64,000 bases of DNA from a virus: positions 1-64,000 of the IMG/VR virus record IMGVR_UViG_3300004805_000006; one strand, 5' to 3'. A program made the position numbers and the translations under genes. A model generated the notes under the pieces. That model did not search any database and had not been told where the DNA came from. It saw nothing but the letters and a program-made list of their open reading frames with translations. Shown here one piece after another: positions 13,941 to 20,764 of the stretch; the stretch's first letter is position 1; every line of letters begins with the position of its first letter.

Positions 13941-14080
13941 ATTATTCAAAATGGTATCTAAAAAATGTAGATAGTAAAACCATAGACTTCATATTAGTAT
14001 GTGTCTATGTTATACTTTTTAATACCTGGTTATGGTTTTGTAGCTATATGTTAAATCAAACAAATCTATTTATAAAATAG
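13937..14080 (+). CDS. Possible small membrane protein, start unclear
   Basis: An open frame downstream of the micropeptide encodes a charged N-terminal stretch, then a hydrophobic segment (FILVCVYVILFNTWLWF) ending NLFIK. No standard start codon lies at its beginning; an ATA at 13937 overlapping the upstream stop is the only candidate. It could be translated by reinitiation or be the remnant of a longer gene. Confidence 0.35.
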   Translation: MNYSKWYLKNVDSKTIDFILVCVYVILFNTWLWFCSYMLNQTNLFIK

Positions 14081-14120
14081 ACATAATTAAAATTCAAATA
14101 CATACAGGACGATATTATGA

Positions 14121-14288
14121 ATGGAAAAACAAGAAAATAAAACAACAAATTATTCACCTGATTACTTAGACAATATTGCAAGTGCTTATGTTTTTTATAA
14201 GGACTGGGAACTTGCAAAAGATATTGCTAGAATTAGACCTTCGTCTATAAAAAGTGATAAAGAAATTAAAGAGATTAATTATGATTGA
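14121..14288 (+). CDS. Hypothetical protein (55 aa)
   Basis: The ATG at 14121 lies about 11 nt after AGGA. The product is helical and charged, with no membrane segment, and overlaps the next gene by 8 nt. An out-of-frame ATG at 14117 gives only a 7-codon peptide. No family recognised. Confidence 0.45.
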   Translation: MEKQENKTTNYSPDYLDNIASAYVFYKDWELAKDIARIRPSSIKSDKEIKEINYD

Positions 14289-14496
14289 AAAAAATGATAA
14301 AACTTATACTGGTATTGAAATGATATATCATATAGTATCATCAGAAAAAAATAATTCAAATGTTAATATACCGACCCATATTAACTCTTATAAAAATAGA
14401 ACTGTATCTACAAATCGTAAAGATGTAATTGTTAAATTACGTATGTCTATTAGAGAAATACCAGAAACATTAGTTACAACATCAACTGTATATTAA
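14281..14496 (+). CDS. Hypothetical protein (71 aa)
   Basis: The frame is open upstream to 14254, but the ATG at 14281 after AAAGAG is the sensible start. The product is polar and basic with no recognised domain. It overlaps the previous gene and forms part of a string of small genes ending at the strong terminator near 15,500. Confidence 0.45.
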   Translation: MIEKNDKTYTGIEMIYHIVSSEKNNSNVNIPTHINSYKNRTVSTNRKDVIVKLRMSIREIPETLVTTSTVY

Positions 14497-14533
14497 TTGT
14501 AGAATAATTATTTTTATTTAGGGGAGAATAAAT

Positions 14534-14647
14534 TTGAATCTACTTAAAATTTATGAATATGTCTTTGGTACAAACTTAGTTGAGTATGATAATAAATCAA
14601 CTGTACCACCACAAACTACATACCCAGTAGGATATTACACTAATTGA
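14534..14647 (+). CDS. Micro-protein with TTG start (37 aa)
   Basis: GGGGAG (14521-14526) precedes a TTG at 14534, giving a 37-residue Tyr- and Pro-rich peptide. It ends in TGA, and the next open stretch continues in the same frame (14648-14737), so the two together could be one 67-residue protein interrupted by a stop. Function unknown. Confidence 0.45.
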   Translation: MNLLKIYEYVFGTNLVEYDNKSTVPPQTTYPVGYYTN

Positions 14648-14737
14648 TTGTCTATAGAACCTATAGACTATATAGATTTTGTAGAGAAGAAAAGAAAACC
14701 ACATCATAGAAGAAGAAGAAAAGGCTGGGAGAAATGA
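14648..14737 (+). CDS. Basic micro-protein continuing in frame after a stop (29 aa)
   Basis: A TTG directly after the TGA at 14645-14647 opens a 29-codon frame with an Arg/Lys/His-rich C-terminus (HHRRRRK). There is no Shine-Dalgarno of its own, so expression would need reinitiation or readthrough. It overlaps the next start by 4 nt. Confidence 0.35.
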   Translation: MSIEPIDYIDFVEKKRKPHHRRRRKGWEK

Positions 14738-15153
14738 AAGATATTTGCATATCTCGATTTGAAAAGTTGTTGCTATTAAAAATTATTAAGAAAGTAATAG
14801 TAGAAGGATTTGAGAAAGATTTGTCTAAACTTTACGAATTGATTTATAATCAAGCAGTATCACATCTTTCTGCTTTTCCTAACTACAGTATAGATAAGTA
14901 CATAATACGTTGTTTCAACAATTGTGATTTAAAAATAATAAAAGGGGGTGATAACATGGAAGCTTACCAAGAAAGAGTTATGAAGGAAAAAGAAGATTTG
15001 GATATTAAGATACATAAACTTGGTTTATTTCTATACCAAAATAAAGTATCCGAAGAAGAGACTAATCTTTTGGAAAAACAGTTAACTGCAATGGAAGAGT
15101 ATTCTGATGTTCTAAGTGATAGAATTTTTCTTTTTGGTGGGGAAATTGAATGA
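14734..15153 (+). CDS. Apparent fusion of two small phage proteins (139 aa)
   Basis: Residues 1-70 are homologous to the protein at 15,150-15,380 (FEKLLLLKIIKKVIVEGF against FQTWILKK-type helices, then a Y/D-x-Y-I/L-RxCF motif). Residues 75-139 (MEAYQERVMKEKEDLDIKI...) are a common free-standing phage protein. The ATG of the second part (14956) has its own strong GGGGG site. One extra G in that run would place TGATAA right there, so the fusion may come from an indel or a sequencing error, and an internal start at 14956 is likely used either way. Confidence 0.6.
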   Translation: MKDICISRFEKLLLLKIIKKVIVEGFEKDLSKLYELIYNQAVSHLSAFPNYSIDKYIIRCFNNCDLKIIKGGDNMEAYQERVMKEKEDLDIKIHKLGLFLYQNKVSEEETNLLEKQLTAMEEYSDVLSDRIFLFGGEIE

Positions 15154-15380
15154 CACTTACTGGTTTTCAAACATGGATTTTAAAAAAGATATTTAAAAAA
15201 ACTATAATACAAGGATATGCTGAAAAAAATATTACTACTATATATGGGCTTATCCATGAAGCTGCAGAAGAGACATTTTATGAAGACAATTCTATGACTC
15301 TTGACAACTATCTTCGGCACTGCTTTAGTAAAAGTAGTAAACTTTATTTAGTCTCAGAAAAGAGATGGGATGAAAGTTGA
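15150..15380 (+). CDS. Hypothetical protein, paralogue of upstream N-terminal domain (76 aa)
   Basis: ATGA overlap with the preceding gene. The product matches the first 70 residues of the 14,734 gene over its length, so a tandem duplication separated by a second small gene is likely. It is helical, with no known motif. Function unknown. Confidence 0.55.
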   Translation: MTLTGFQTWILKKIFKKTIIQGYAEKNITTIYGLIHEAAEETFYEDNSMTLDNYLRHCFSKSSKLYLVSEKRWDES

Positions 15381-15427
15381 TGTGATTGATGTATGTGTTT
15401 AAAATAAAAAAAAATTAAAGGAGAAAA

Positions 15428-15481
15428 ATGAAAAAACTAATATTTGTTTTATCTTTGTTAGTTGGGAATCCAGTGCATTAA
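15428..15481 (+). CDS. Signal-peptide-like micro-ORF (17 aa)
   Basis: AAAGGAG precedes an ATG encoding MKKLIFVLSLLVGNPVH and then TAA. It looks like the signal peptide of a secreted protein that has lost its body, or a genuine micropeptide. Compare the MKKLIFILLLIPSLIYA start of the gene at 3,177. It is the last candidate gene of the rightward arm. Confidence 0.35.
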   Translation: MKKLIFVLSLLVGNPVH

Positions 15482-15495
15482 TAATTAGTTAGAGA

Positions 15496-15529
15496 TAGTA
15501 AGGTTGAGTTAGATAGATCAACCTTACTA
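15496..15529. terminator. Strong hairpin between convergent transcription units
   Basis: TAGTAAGGTTGA (15496-15507) pairs perfectly with TCAACCTTACTA (15518-15529), 12 bp. It lies between the end of the rightward arm and the end of the leftward arm, where a bidirectional terminator is expected, although no T run flanks it closely. Confidence 0.6.
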
Positions 15530-15534
15530 CCCAT

Positions 15535-15553
15535 TACTACTACTACTACTACT
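15535..15553. repeat. TAC trinucleotide microsatellite
   Basis: Six consecutive TAC units lie between the terminator hairpin and the end of the first leftward gene. Short repeats of this type are prone to slippage, and this one touches the last codons of the leftward gene. Confidence 0.7.
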
Positions 15554-15737
15554 TACCGTATATTCTATGTCGTTGTGTTGGGTCAAACCATGCTGCTAAC
15601 TCATAAAGTTGTCTACTATTAATAATTCCTTCTTGCTTCGCTAAACAAAGTAACCTGCATATTTCTGTATTACACATATGGTGCGTAATTCTCAAAAGTA
15701 ATAACTTTAATCTAGTATTCAATATCTGTAATTTCAT
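15549..15737 (-). CDS. Hypothetical protein (62 aa)
   Basis: The ATG at 15737 follows AGGAG on the minus strand and is preferred to a longer frame from 15791. The product is basic and helical (RLKLLLLRITHHM) and ends in a WFDPTQRHRIYGK segment. Its stop lies beside a TAC microsatellite. No family recognised. Confidence 0.5.
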   Translation of the reverse strand: MKLQILNTRLKLLLLRITHHMCNTEICRLLCLAKQEGIINSRQLYELAAWFDPTQRHRIYGK

Positions 15738-15920
15738 AAATCTCCTATTAATCCTCGCTTGACTTCTTCCTGTTGTTTCTGCTGTATCCAAACACCACTG
15801 ATTTTTACTACGACTTCGGAGTTCTAATCCACGTTTTTTCCTACGTTTACTACAGAACCGGCATGTTGTTTATTATGGTATTGTGGTTCTGTTTTTATGG
15901 TTCTGGTTTTGGTTTTTTTA
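15738..15920. other. Intergenic stretch, no gene seen
   Basis: T-rich on the plus strand, with several copies of GGTTCTG/TTCTGG-like words and a partial, degraded match to the repeat pair that follows (ACAGAACCGGCATG near 15,862). No ORF with a ribosome site on either strand. Confidence 0.4.
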
Positions 15921-16067
15921 AAATTAAGGCGATTTTTTGTTCTACGGAACTAGCCTAAATTTTTGACCCTGAAAAATGCCGGTAACCATAATTTTTTTTT
16001 ATTTTAAGGCGTTTTTTCATTCTAGGGAACCGAACTTTATTTTTTGACCCTGAAAATTTCCTGTAAA
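15921..16067. repeat. Pair of imperfect direct repeats, about 80-bp period
   Basis: Unit 1 begins with AAGGCGATTTTTT near 15,926, then GTTCTACGGAAC, then TTTTTGACCCTGAAAA, then CCGGTAA. Unit 2 begins with AAGGCGTTTTTT near 16,006, then ATTCTAGGGAAC, then TTTTTTGACCCTGAAAA, then CTGTAA. Each contains a small hairpin (GTTC/GAAC) and the shared TTTTTGACCCTGAAAA core. They lie downstream of the CAP gene on the leftward strand. Possible roles are terminator, RNA processing site or recombination substrate. Confidence 0.6.
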
Positions 16068-16084
16068 ACTTAATCAAATATTAT

Positions 16085-16720
16085 TTATTTTCTTCCAAAG
16101 GTCATGGTATAATATGTATTCCAGTCGCTAGTTGATTTACTTGCCCATCCAAACCCAATAACATTTGATGTAGAACTCATGATAGCAGAACAGTGACCTG
16201 GACTATTAATCCAACCAGTCACCACGCTAGCCATATCGTATCCTGCTGCTATATTTTCACCAGTGGGTGTACCAGTAAACCCTGCTTTTGCGATTCTATC
16301 CCAGGGACTTGAGCCATCTAAACCGTAGTGGTCGAAGTAATTATTTGCTGCCATATCGATAGAATGGTTGAGTGCAGCGGTAGTTAGCTGCTGATTATAT
16401 GCAACTGAAGGAAGACCACCATTAGCACAGGGTGCACCATTAGCACGGTATTTATTTATTTCTGCTAAAATAGAAGCCTCACCTGAGCCGTACGCATCTA
16501 CATCCTGTGATGGTTTGGTTGGTTCTAATGAATATATGTACCATGTTCCATTACTGTTATGTTTTAATACTGCTTTATAATTTATTTTAGCGCCCTGATA
16601 TTCTATATTAGATAAAGTAAGTGTTAAGTCTTCACTTAAAATAGCTACATCATCTGCAAAACAAAGGGTAGTCATACTGATTAAAACTAAAAATACTAAT
16701 TTGGTAAATAAATTTTTCAT
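16085..16720 (-). CDS. Secreted CAP/SCP-domain protein (211 aa)
   Basis: The ATG at 16720 follows AGGAGGT. Residues 1-22 are a signal peptide (MKNLFTKLVFLVLISMTTLCFA). The CAP domain spans about residues 80-211, with LNHSIDMAANNYFDHYG, TGENIAAGY and GWINSPGHCSAIMSS blocks, including the two histidines and glutamates typical of the fold. Bacterial CAP proteins (YkwD-like) are extracytoplasmic and of uncertain activity. In a phage it might act on the envelope during infection or lysis. It is 13 nt from the next gene, a hydrolase-like protein. Confidence 0.85.
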   Translation of the reverse strand: MKNLFTKLVFLVLISMTTLCFADDVAILSEDLTLTLSNIEYQGAKINYKAVLKHNSNGTWYIYSLEPTKPSQDVDAYGSGEASILAEINKYRANGAPCANGGLPSVAYNQQLTTAALNHSIDMAANNYFDHYGLDGSSPWDRIAKAGFTGTPTGENIAAGYDMASVVTGWINSPGHCSAIMSSTSNVIGFGWASKSTSDWNTYYTMTFGRK

Positions 16721-16732
16721 TGTTACCTCCTA

Positions 16733-17311
16733 TTAATGTACAAATTTATGAATACAAGTTACTAGATTACTATTAGACAATCCATCTGGAGTAAGAATGT
16801 TGTTGCCTAGAACATAATCATAATCATCTTTAAAAATATTATTATAACAAGTGTCCACTAGCTCAGAGCAGTAAAAATTAGAATTTTCGCTTTCAAATTT
16901 CCAATCATATTGAGCTTTTTCTTTTACCAATTCTTTTGCTTTGTCTATAGCATACACTACCTGGTTATAAGTTACACTGGGTCGGTATAAAGCCAGACTG
17001 TCGCATCTGCAAAAATTCAAAATATCTTCTGAGTTTACTCCAGTACCGACCGCTTGAATTACATTGTTATCACCAACATAAATTGCTGCATGGCACCAGA
17101 ATGACGATATAGACATTAATATAGTATCTAAGTAGCCATCATACCGGCGAAAAAGAATATCACCTGGCTTTATATCGTTAAGAATCATTCGTATTTCTTC
17201 ACCTTTAATTTTGTGAAATTTTGGTTTATAGCTTAGAAATAGAGGACGCCAACAACAATATAAATCCCCTGGAAATTTAAGCATCCATTTTGGAAGTTGT
17301 AATTTAAGCAT
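16733..17311 (-). CDS. YiiX/YebB-like papain-fold hydrolase (192 aa)
   Basis: The start at 17311 follows AAGGAGGAAA. The product has a permuted NlpC/P60-type layout: KPGDILFRR, then CHAAIYVG with the catalytic His, and NFYCSELVD with the catalytic Cys near residue 147, as in the YiiX family (Peptidase C92). It may act as a peptidase, amidase or lipid hydrolase on the envelope. It lies beside the secreted CAP protein but has no clear signal peptide. Confidence 0.75.
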   Translation of the reverse strand: MLKLQLPKWMLKFPGDLYCCWRPLFLSYKPKFHKIKGEEIRMILNDIKPGDILFRRYDGYLDTILMSISSFWCHAAIYVGDNNVIQAVGTGVNSEDILNFCRCDSLALYRPSVTYNQVVYAIDKAKELVKEKAQYDWKFESENSNFYCSELVDTCYNNIFKDDYDYVLGNNILTPDGLSNSNLVTCIHKFVH

Positions 17312-17326
17312 TATGTTTCCTCCTTA

Positions 17327-17731
17327 TTATTTTATACTCATTGAATTATTAATTGTATGCACTAGTAAACTAGTTATCTCATCAAACGAAAGTCCTCCAT
17401 TAAGATACACCATATTAGCTACAGCGCCTAATGATTTCCATTGACTATCAGTAAATTTTTGACCTCCGTCTTCTCTTACTCTAACGAATATAGTCTTTGC
17501 AGGTCGTTTATTACTGTCATCAACTACTTCAGCAATTGAATATACTCCTGTCATCTTAGGAGTAATAACGTACAAACATAGATCGCATTCTTGACGTTGT
17601 TTAATTTCTTCTTTCATGCATTCAGGAGTCCAGTCTTTAACTACTGGATTAAAATAATCTATTGTAAGATTAGGTATTAACTCATCACGCCATGTAGATT
17701 CATTACAAGTTCCACCTAAAAATATCTTCAT
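17327..17731 (-). CDS. Nucleoside 2-deoxyribosyltransferase-like protein (134 aa)
   Basis: The product starts MKIFLGGTCNESTWRDE and continues with YFNPVVKDWTPE, CDLCLYVITPKMTGVYSIAEVVDDS. This is the pattern of the short nucleoside 2-deoxyribosyltransferase domain, with the conserved Glu in SIAE. Enzymes of this fold exchange bases on deoxynucleosides or hydrolyse nucleotides. A nucleotide-salvage role would fit a phage. The start follows AAAGGAG. Confidence 0.75.
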   Translation of the reverse strand: MKIFLGGTCNESTWRDELIPNLTIDYFNPVVKDWTPECMKEEIKQRQECDLCLYVITPKMTGVYSIAEVVDDSNKRPAKTIFVRVREDGGQKFTDSQWKSLGAVANMVYLNGGLSFDEITSLLVHTINNSMSIK

Positions 17732-17748
17732 GATAATTTCTCCTTTAA

Positions 17749-18069
17749 TTAAAAATGTCCTGGTGACGCTGATACGGCTGATAGACCAATTCTTGCTACT
17801 GCTAATACAGTTCCAGCTGCGACTACATTGTTTGAATAAGTATATTTATCAATGCGATCATTCCTATCACCATTATACCCACCCCCAAACAGTCCATATC
17901 CGTATCCCTGACTAGCGCTGTAAAAGTTACTCATACTAATAGGTCCAGTAAGAATACTACTCAAAGTTCTAGGAGCAGTATCTCCTAATGAAATTTGAGT
18001 ATTAGCTGGTAAACCTAGTTCTACATTAATTTGTCCGAAGTCAATCGGACCTGAAGATTGAAGTGTCAT
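17749..18069 (-). CDS. Small structural/tail-type protein (106 aa)
   Basis: Residues 1-52 (MTLQSSGPIDFGQINVELGL..., ISLGDTAPRTLSS..., GPISMSNFYSAS) match the N-terminal signature of many phage tail or virion-surface proteins. The rest contains one FGGGYNGDRNDRIDKYTYSNN unit, normally repeated many times in Kelch-like fibre proteins. It is therefore short for the type, either a mini-fibre or a truncated copy. The start follows AAGGAG. Confidence 0.65.
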   Translation of the reverse strand: MTLQSSGPIDFGQINVELGLPANTQISLGDTAPRTLSSILTGPISMSNFYSASQGYGYGLFGGGYNGDRNDRIDKYTYSNNVVAAGTVLAVARIGLSAVSASPGHF

Positions 18070-18102
18070 TTTAAGCTCCTTAGTAAATATATAACTACCT
18101 TA

Positions 18103-18192
18103 TCATTTTTCATTACTCATCACCCAAGTCATAGTTAGTATACCAACAAAAAATCCAATAACCATTCCCATTATTAATCCTTCATAAAACAT
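18103..18192 (-). CDS. Single-span membrane micropeptide (29 aa)
   Basis: GGAGGTGGCAAAA leads into an ATG at 18192. The peptide is one hydrophobic, Gly- and Met-rich helix followed by a charged SNEK end. It was too short for standard gene calling. The perfect Shine-Dalgarno supports it. Confidence 0.6.
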   Translation of the reverse strand: MFYEGLIMGMVIGFFVGILTMTWVMSNEK

Positions 18193-18215
18193 TTTTGCCA
18201 CCTCCTATGTTAAAT

Positions 18216-18362
18216 TTAATGACTGTATCTTTTGTAAAGTTCGTTACGTAATGAATCAAGTTGTGCTTCAAGTTGTTCTACTTGTCTTACTAGGCTTCTA
18301 CATCTATAGAACAATGCTATAACAAATGAGATCAATACTACTATAATATCGTATTCTATCAT
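18216..18362 (-). CDS. Small membrane-anchored coiled-coil protein (48 aa)
   Basis: The ATG at 18362 overlaps the stop of the HNH gene (ATGA), and its Shine-Dalgarno (AGGAGG) lies inside the last Arg-Arg codons of that gene. Residues 4-18 form a membrane helix, and 22-45 a Leu/Gln/Glu coiled coil (LVRQVEQLEAQLDSLRNEL). The layout resembles small phage spanin or holin-accessory proteins, but this is only an analogy. Confidence 0.6.
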   Translation of the reverse strand: MIEYDIIVVLISFVIALFYRCRSLVRQVEQLEAQLDSLRNELYKRYSH

Positions 18363-19213
18363 AATTTGTACCTCCTATATAGTAATGCTTTATACCAAGC
18401 TGTATGCCACTCACGGTCAGTGTTAGCTCTAGCGTTGCAAGATCTACACACTGTTATTAAATTACTAGGACCACAATTCTTTTTGTTGTAGTCTATATGA
18501 TGGATAGTTAATCCTGAATATTTTTTAGTGCATGCTGGATTAAGACATTTATAGTCGTCACGTTCTTTAATGTAATTTTTGTATTCTTTATCCTTCCAAA
18601 TTGGGCAGTATGGTTCAAAAGAAATACCTCCTTTCCAGTTTGGATGACCCAATCCTGAAAACTGTATATTTTTACATGTTGGACATCTTCTTCCTTGCTG
18701 CCAATTAGACCAACTTATACTATGTATATGACCTTCAGGGCATTTACAATCTAATTTAATATGAGCGCCTATATATTCTTTAGATAATAATTCATAACCA
18801 CTTTTAATAAAAGATTTTTTAATGTTCTCTAAAGTTAGTTTAATTTTTCCATAACAAATTGAGCATCTCTGACCCATTCTCCAGTTATTAAAAGTAATAC
18901 TACGTTCATGTCCATTAGAACATTTATAATATAATTTAGTACTACAGTCTATATATTCTTTAGAAAATAAAATATATCCATCTTTATTAAAACATTTTTT
19001 AATATAATCTAAAGTAAATTTAATATTATTATTACTACAATACGGGCATCTTTGTCCTGCTTTCCAGTGACCCCAAGTAATATTATGCTTATGACCATTG
19101 GAACATTGATAATTCAATTTAGTTTGAGCATTAGTATACTCATTAGATAATAATTCATAACCACCATCTTCAAATGATTGTTTAACAAATTCATAAGTAT
19201 GTTTTTTACCCAT
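18359..19213 (-). CDS. HNH homing endonuclease with three Cys4 modules
   Basis: Start at ATG 19213 (MGKKHTYEF). Three repeats of about 55 residues each carry GYxLLSxEY, KLxYxCxxGHxHxIxW and RCPxC, so each has a likely zinc knuckle. The C-terminus is an HNH nuclease (KCLNPACxKKY, LTIHHIDYNKKNC, NLITVCRSCN, REWHTAWYKAL). It is one of four related copies in the window, consistent with a free-standing homing endonuclease that cuts DNA lacking it. It overlaps the genes on both sides, and its last codons supply the downstream ribosome site. Confidence 0.85.
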   Translation of the reverse strand: MGKKHTYEFVKQSFEDGGYELLSNEYTNAQTKLNYQCSNGHKHNITWGHWKAGQRCPYCSNNNIKFTLDYIKKCFNKDGYILFSKEYIDCSTKLYYKCSNGHERSITFNNWRMGQRCSICYGKIKLTLENIKKSFIKSGYELLSKEYIGAHIKLDCKCPEGHIHSISWSNWQQGRRCPTCKNIQFSGLGHPNWKGGISFEPYCPIWKDKEYKNYIKERDDYKCLNPACTKKYSGLTIHHIDYNKKNCGPSNLITVCRSCNARANTDREWHTAWYKALLYRRYKL

Positions 19214-19997
19214 CGATTCCACCATCCAAATCTATTTCACTTATGACCTCTATTTTTGCTTTATCATAATCTACACGTTTACTAAAAACTCCCTCTAGTT
19301 CTTTTAGCAATGCATTTTTTATAGCTTTAAGATTTCCAAGTTTCATCACAACCTCATCCAACTGTCCATCATCCAAAAGTAGATTTATAGTCTTGTCAAT
19401 AACACATGCTGGATCAAATTTATTGGATGACGATAAACTTCTACAAGTAGCCTCCACCCTATCTACTATCATCAGAATAGCAGCTTCCAATCCTGTGGGT
19501 TTTGTAGTTTTATACCTGAAAGTATCTTCTACACCTTTACCAGACTTATCAAAAAAATATTGTAATATAGATGTTCCATGGTGTTGAGAAATTACTTCGA
19601 TAACATCTCTTGGAAATTTGTGATCATTGATAAGTATCATTACTGAATCTGACACATGCCTAGTAATAATATTGTAACTTATACTCGGTAATAATTTTAA
19701 ATGAGGGTCTTCATCATCTTCAATATGGTTTTCAGTAAAGTATTTAGGATTAAATGTTTTTCCTATATCATGGTAAGTAGCTATGACTTTCATCTTCAGT
19801 ACATTCAGACTTAAAGATAGTGCTATACCTTCTACTATTCCAGAAATTGTCTGTGAGTGATGATAAGTACCAGGACACTTATCTCTAAATCTTTGTAGCA
19901 ATGGATACGATGGGTCCAGTAATAGTTGTAGATCTTTAGATTCTTTGGATTCTTTATCTTCAGTAATAGCACCATTTATAATTCGTTCTTCAGTCAT
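19206..19997 (-). CDS. HD-domain phosphohydrolase, PgpH-like (263 aa)
   Basis: The frame opens at 20012, but GGAGG lies between that ATG and the one at 19997, so I use 19997. The soluble HD domain shows HHSQTI, YHDIGKTFNPKYF, HVSDSV, QHHGT and VDRVEA, the order of the 7TM-HD/PgpH family that hydrolyses cyclic di-AMP, but without the membrane part. The substrate here is unproven; a cyclic nucleotide signal is plausible. The C-terminus overlaps the HNH gene by 8 nt. Confidence 0.78.
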   Translation of the reverse strand: MTEERIINGAITEDKESKESKDLQLLLDPSYPLLQRFRDKCPGTYHHSQTISGIVEGIALSLSLNVLKMKVIATYHDIGKTFNPKYFTENHIEDDEDPHLKLLPSISYNIITRHVSDSVMILINDHKFPRDVIEVISQHHGTSILQYFFDKSGKGVEDTFRYKTTKPTGLEAAILMIVDRVEATCRSLSSSNKFDPACVIDKTINLLLDDGQLDEVVMKLGNLKAIKNALLKELEGVFSKRVDYDKAKIEVISEIDLDGGIDG

Positions 19998-20008
19998 AGC
20001 TACCTCCA

Positions 20009-20212
20009 TCATTTCCTACCCACTAGTTTACTAGCATTTTGTGTATTTAAATCTTCTAATTGCTCACCACAATTTTTACATACTGCATTTGCAAATTCAA
20101 CATTAGCTACTATATGACTTTCTTTACACTTAGGGCAGTACATACTTTTACCCTTTAGGTTTGATAGTTCTTGTTTTGGTGCTGGTTGTAGTCGTCCGTT
20201 ATCTTTTAGCAT
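20009..20212 (-). CDS. Small zinc-ribbon protein (67 aa)
   Basis: The central region has CPKC-(n)-CKNC, a canonical four-Cys zinc ribbon, flanked by a basic N-terminus and a short C-terminal tail. The start follows TAGGAGTT. Probably binds nucleic acid or a protein partner. Its stop overlaps the start of the HD gene. Confidence 0.6.
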   Translation of the reverse strand: MLKDNGRLQPAPKQELSNLKGKSMYCPKCKESHIVANVEFANAVCKNCGEQLEDLNTQNASKLVGRK

Positions 20213-20223
20213 ATTTTTAACTC

Positions 20224-20730
20224 CTATATTAATCGAATTTCTTCTGGCATGGTATCAAAAAAACCAGGATCGCTTCCAATTTCTCTGATCATACCATTTT
20301 TTAAAGCCATTTTATTATCTTCAATAAAGAATTTATACTTTGGTTTATCACCCCATATTCTTAATCGTTCTCTTATAATCTTTTGTCCTAAATTCTCAGG
20401 TCCATTTATGATACTTTTTACTTGGCGCGGGAAAGTAAATCTTAGCCATTTCATATAACCACAACGCATAAGTTCCCAAAGTAATTGGTCTCTTTTTTCT
20501 GAAAAATTATCACTTGTGGTTATATAAACTATACGCCACTCCGCATAATACTTCAAAATAACGTCCTGTATCTGACTAAAATCCCTATAATCTAAATTAC
20601 AAACTAAAAGTCCGAAATCGCTTATGATGAACTGTACAGATACTCCTCTAACCATGTTCATCTTTTTAAAGCTGACCTTGAATTGACTTAACATTACACC
20701 AGTATTAATTTCTAGCTCTTTTAAATCCAT
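20224..20730 (-). CDS. Hypothetical protein (168 aa)
   Basis: The ATG at 20730 follows AAGGAG and is chosen over the in-frame 20760, which lies in a hairpin. The protein is globular, with alternating strands and helices and several Trp/Arg residues, no cysteine cluster and no recognised motif. It follows the Clp-like gene and a GNRA hairpin, so it may be independently regulated. Confidence 0.5.
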   Translation of the reverse strand: MDLKELEINTGVMLSQFKVSFKKMNMVRGVSVQFIISDFGLLVCNLDYRDFSQIQDVILKYYAEWRIVYITTSDNFSEKRDQLLWELMRCGYMKWLRFTFPRQVKSIINGPENLGQKIIRERLRIWGDKPKYKFFIEDNKMALKNGMIREIGSDPGFFDTMPEEIRLI

Positions 20731-20742
20731 AGTACTCCTTGT

Positions 20743-20760
20743 GTGGGGCTTTCGCCCCAC
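20743..20760 (-). terminator. GNRA-tetraloop hairpin between Clp-like gene and next gene
   Basis: On the minus strand GTGGGGC-GAAA-GCCCCAC forms a perfect 7-bp GC-rich hairpin 5 nt after the Clp-like stop and just before the Shine-Dalgarno of the next gene. There is no U run, so attenuation, RNA processing or translational control are all possible. Confidence 0.5.
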
Positions 20761-20764
20761 TATA

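Noticed and set aside
13787-14080. 97-codon ORF starting at 13787
   Set aside because: Its start lies in the T-arm-like tract without a ribosome site; the 30-aa micropeptide at 13848 in another frame has a perfect one. Only the 3' part is kept as a weak candidate.
15773-15958. Plus-strand 61-codon hydrophobic ORF
   Set aside because: It has no Shine-Dalgarno, T-rich sequence alone explains the Phe/Tyr-rich translation, and it runs against the local gene direction.
16085-17311. Classical phage lysis cassette (endolysin plus holin)
   Set aside because: The CAP protein and YiiX-like hydrolase are envelope-related, but neither is a recognisable endolysin and no holin is adjacent; calling it a lysis cassette would go beyond the evidence.
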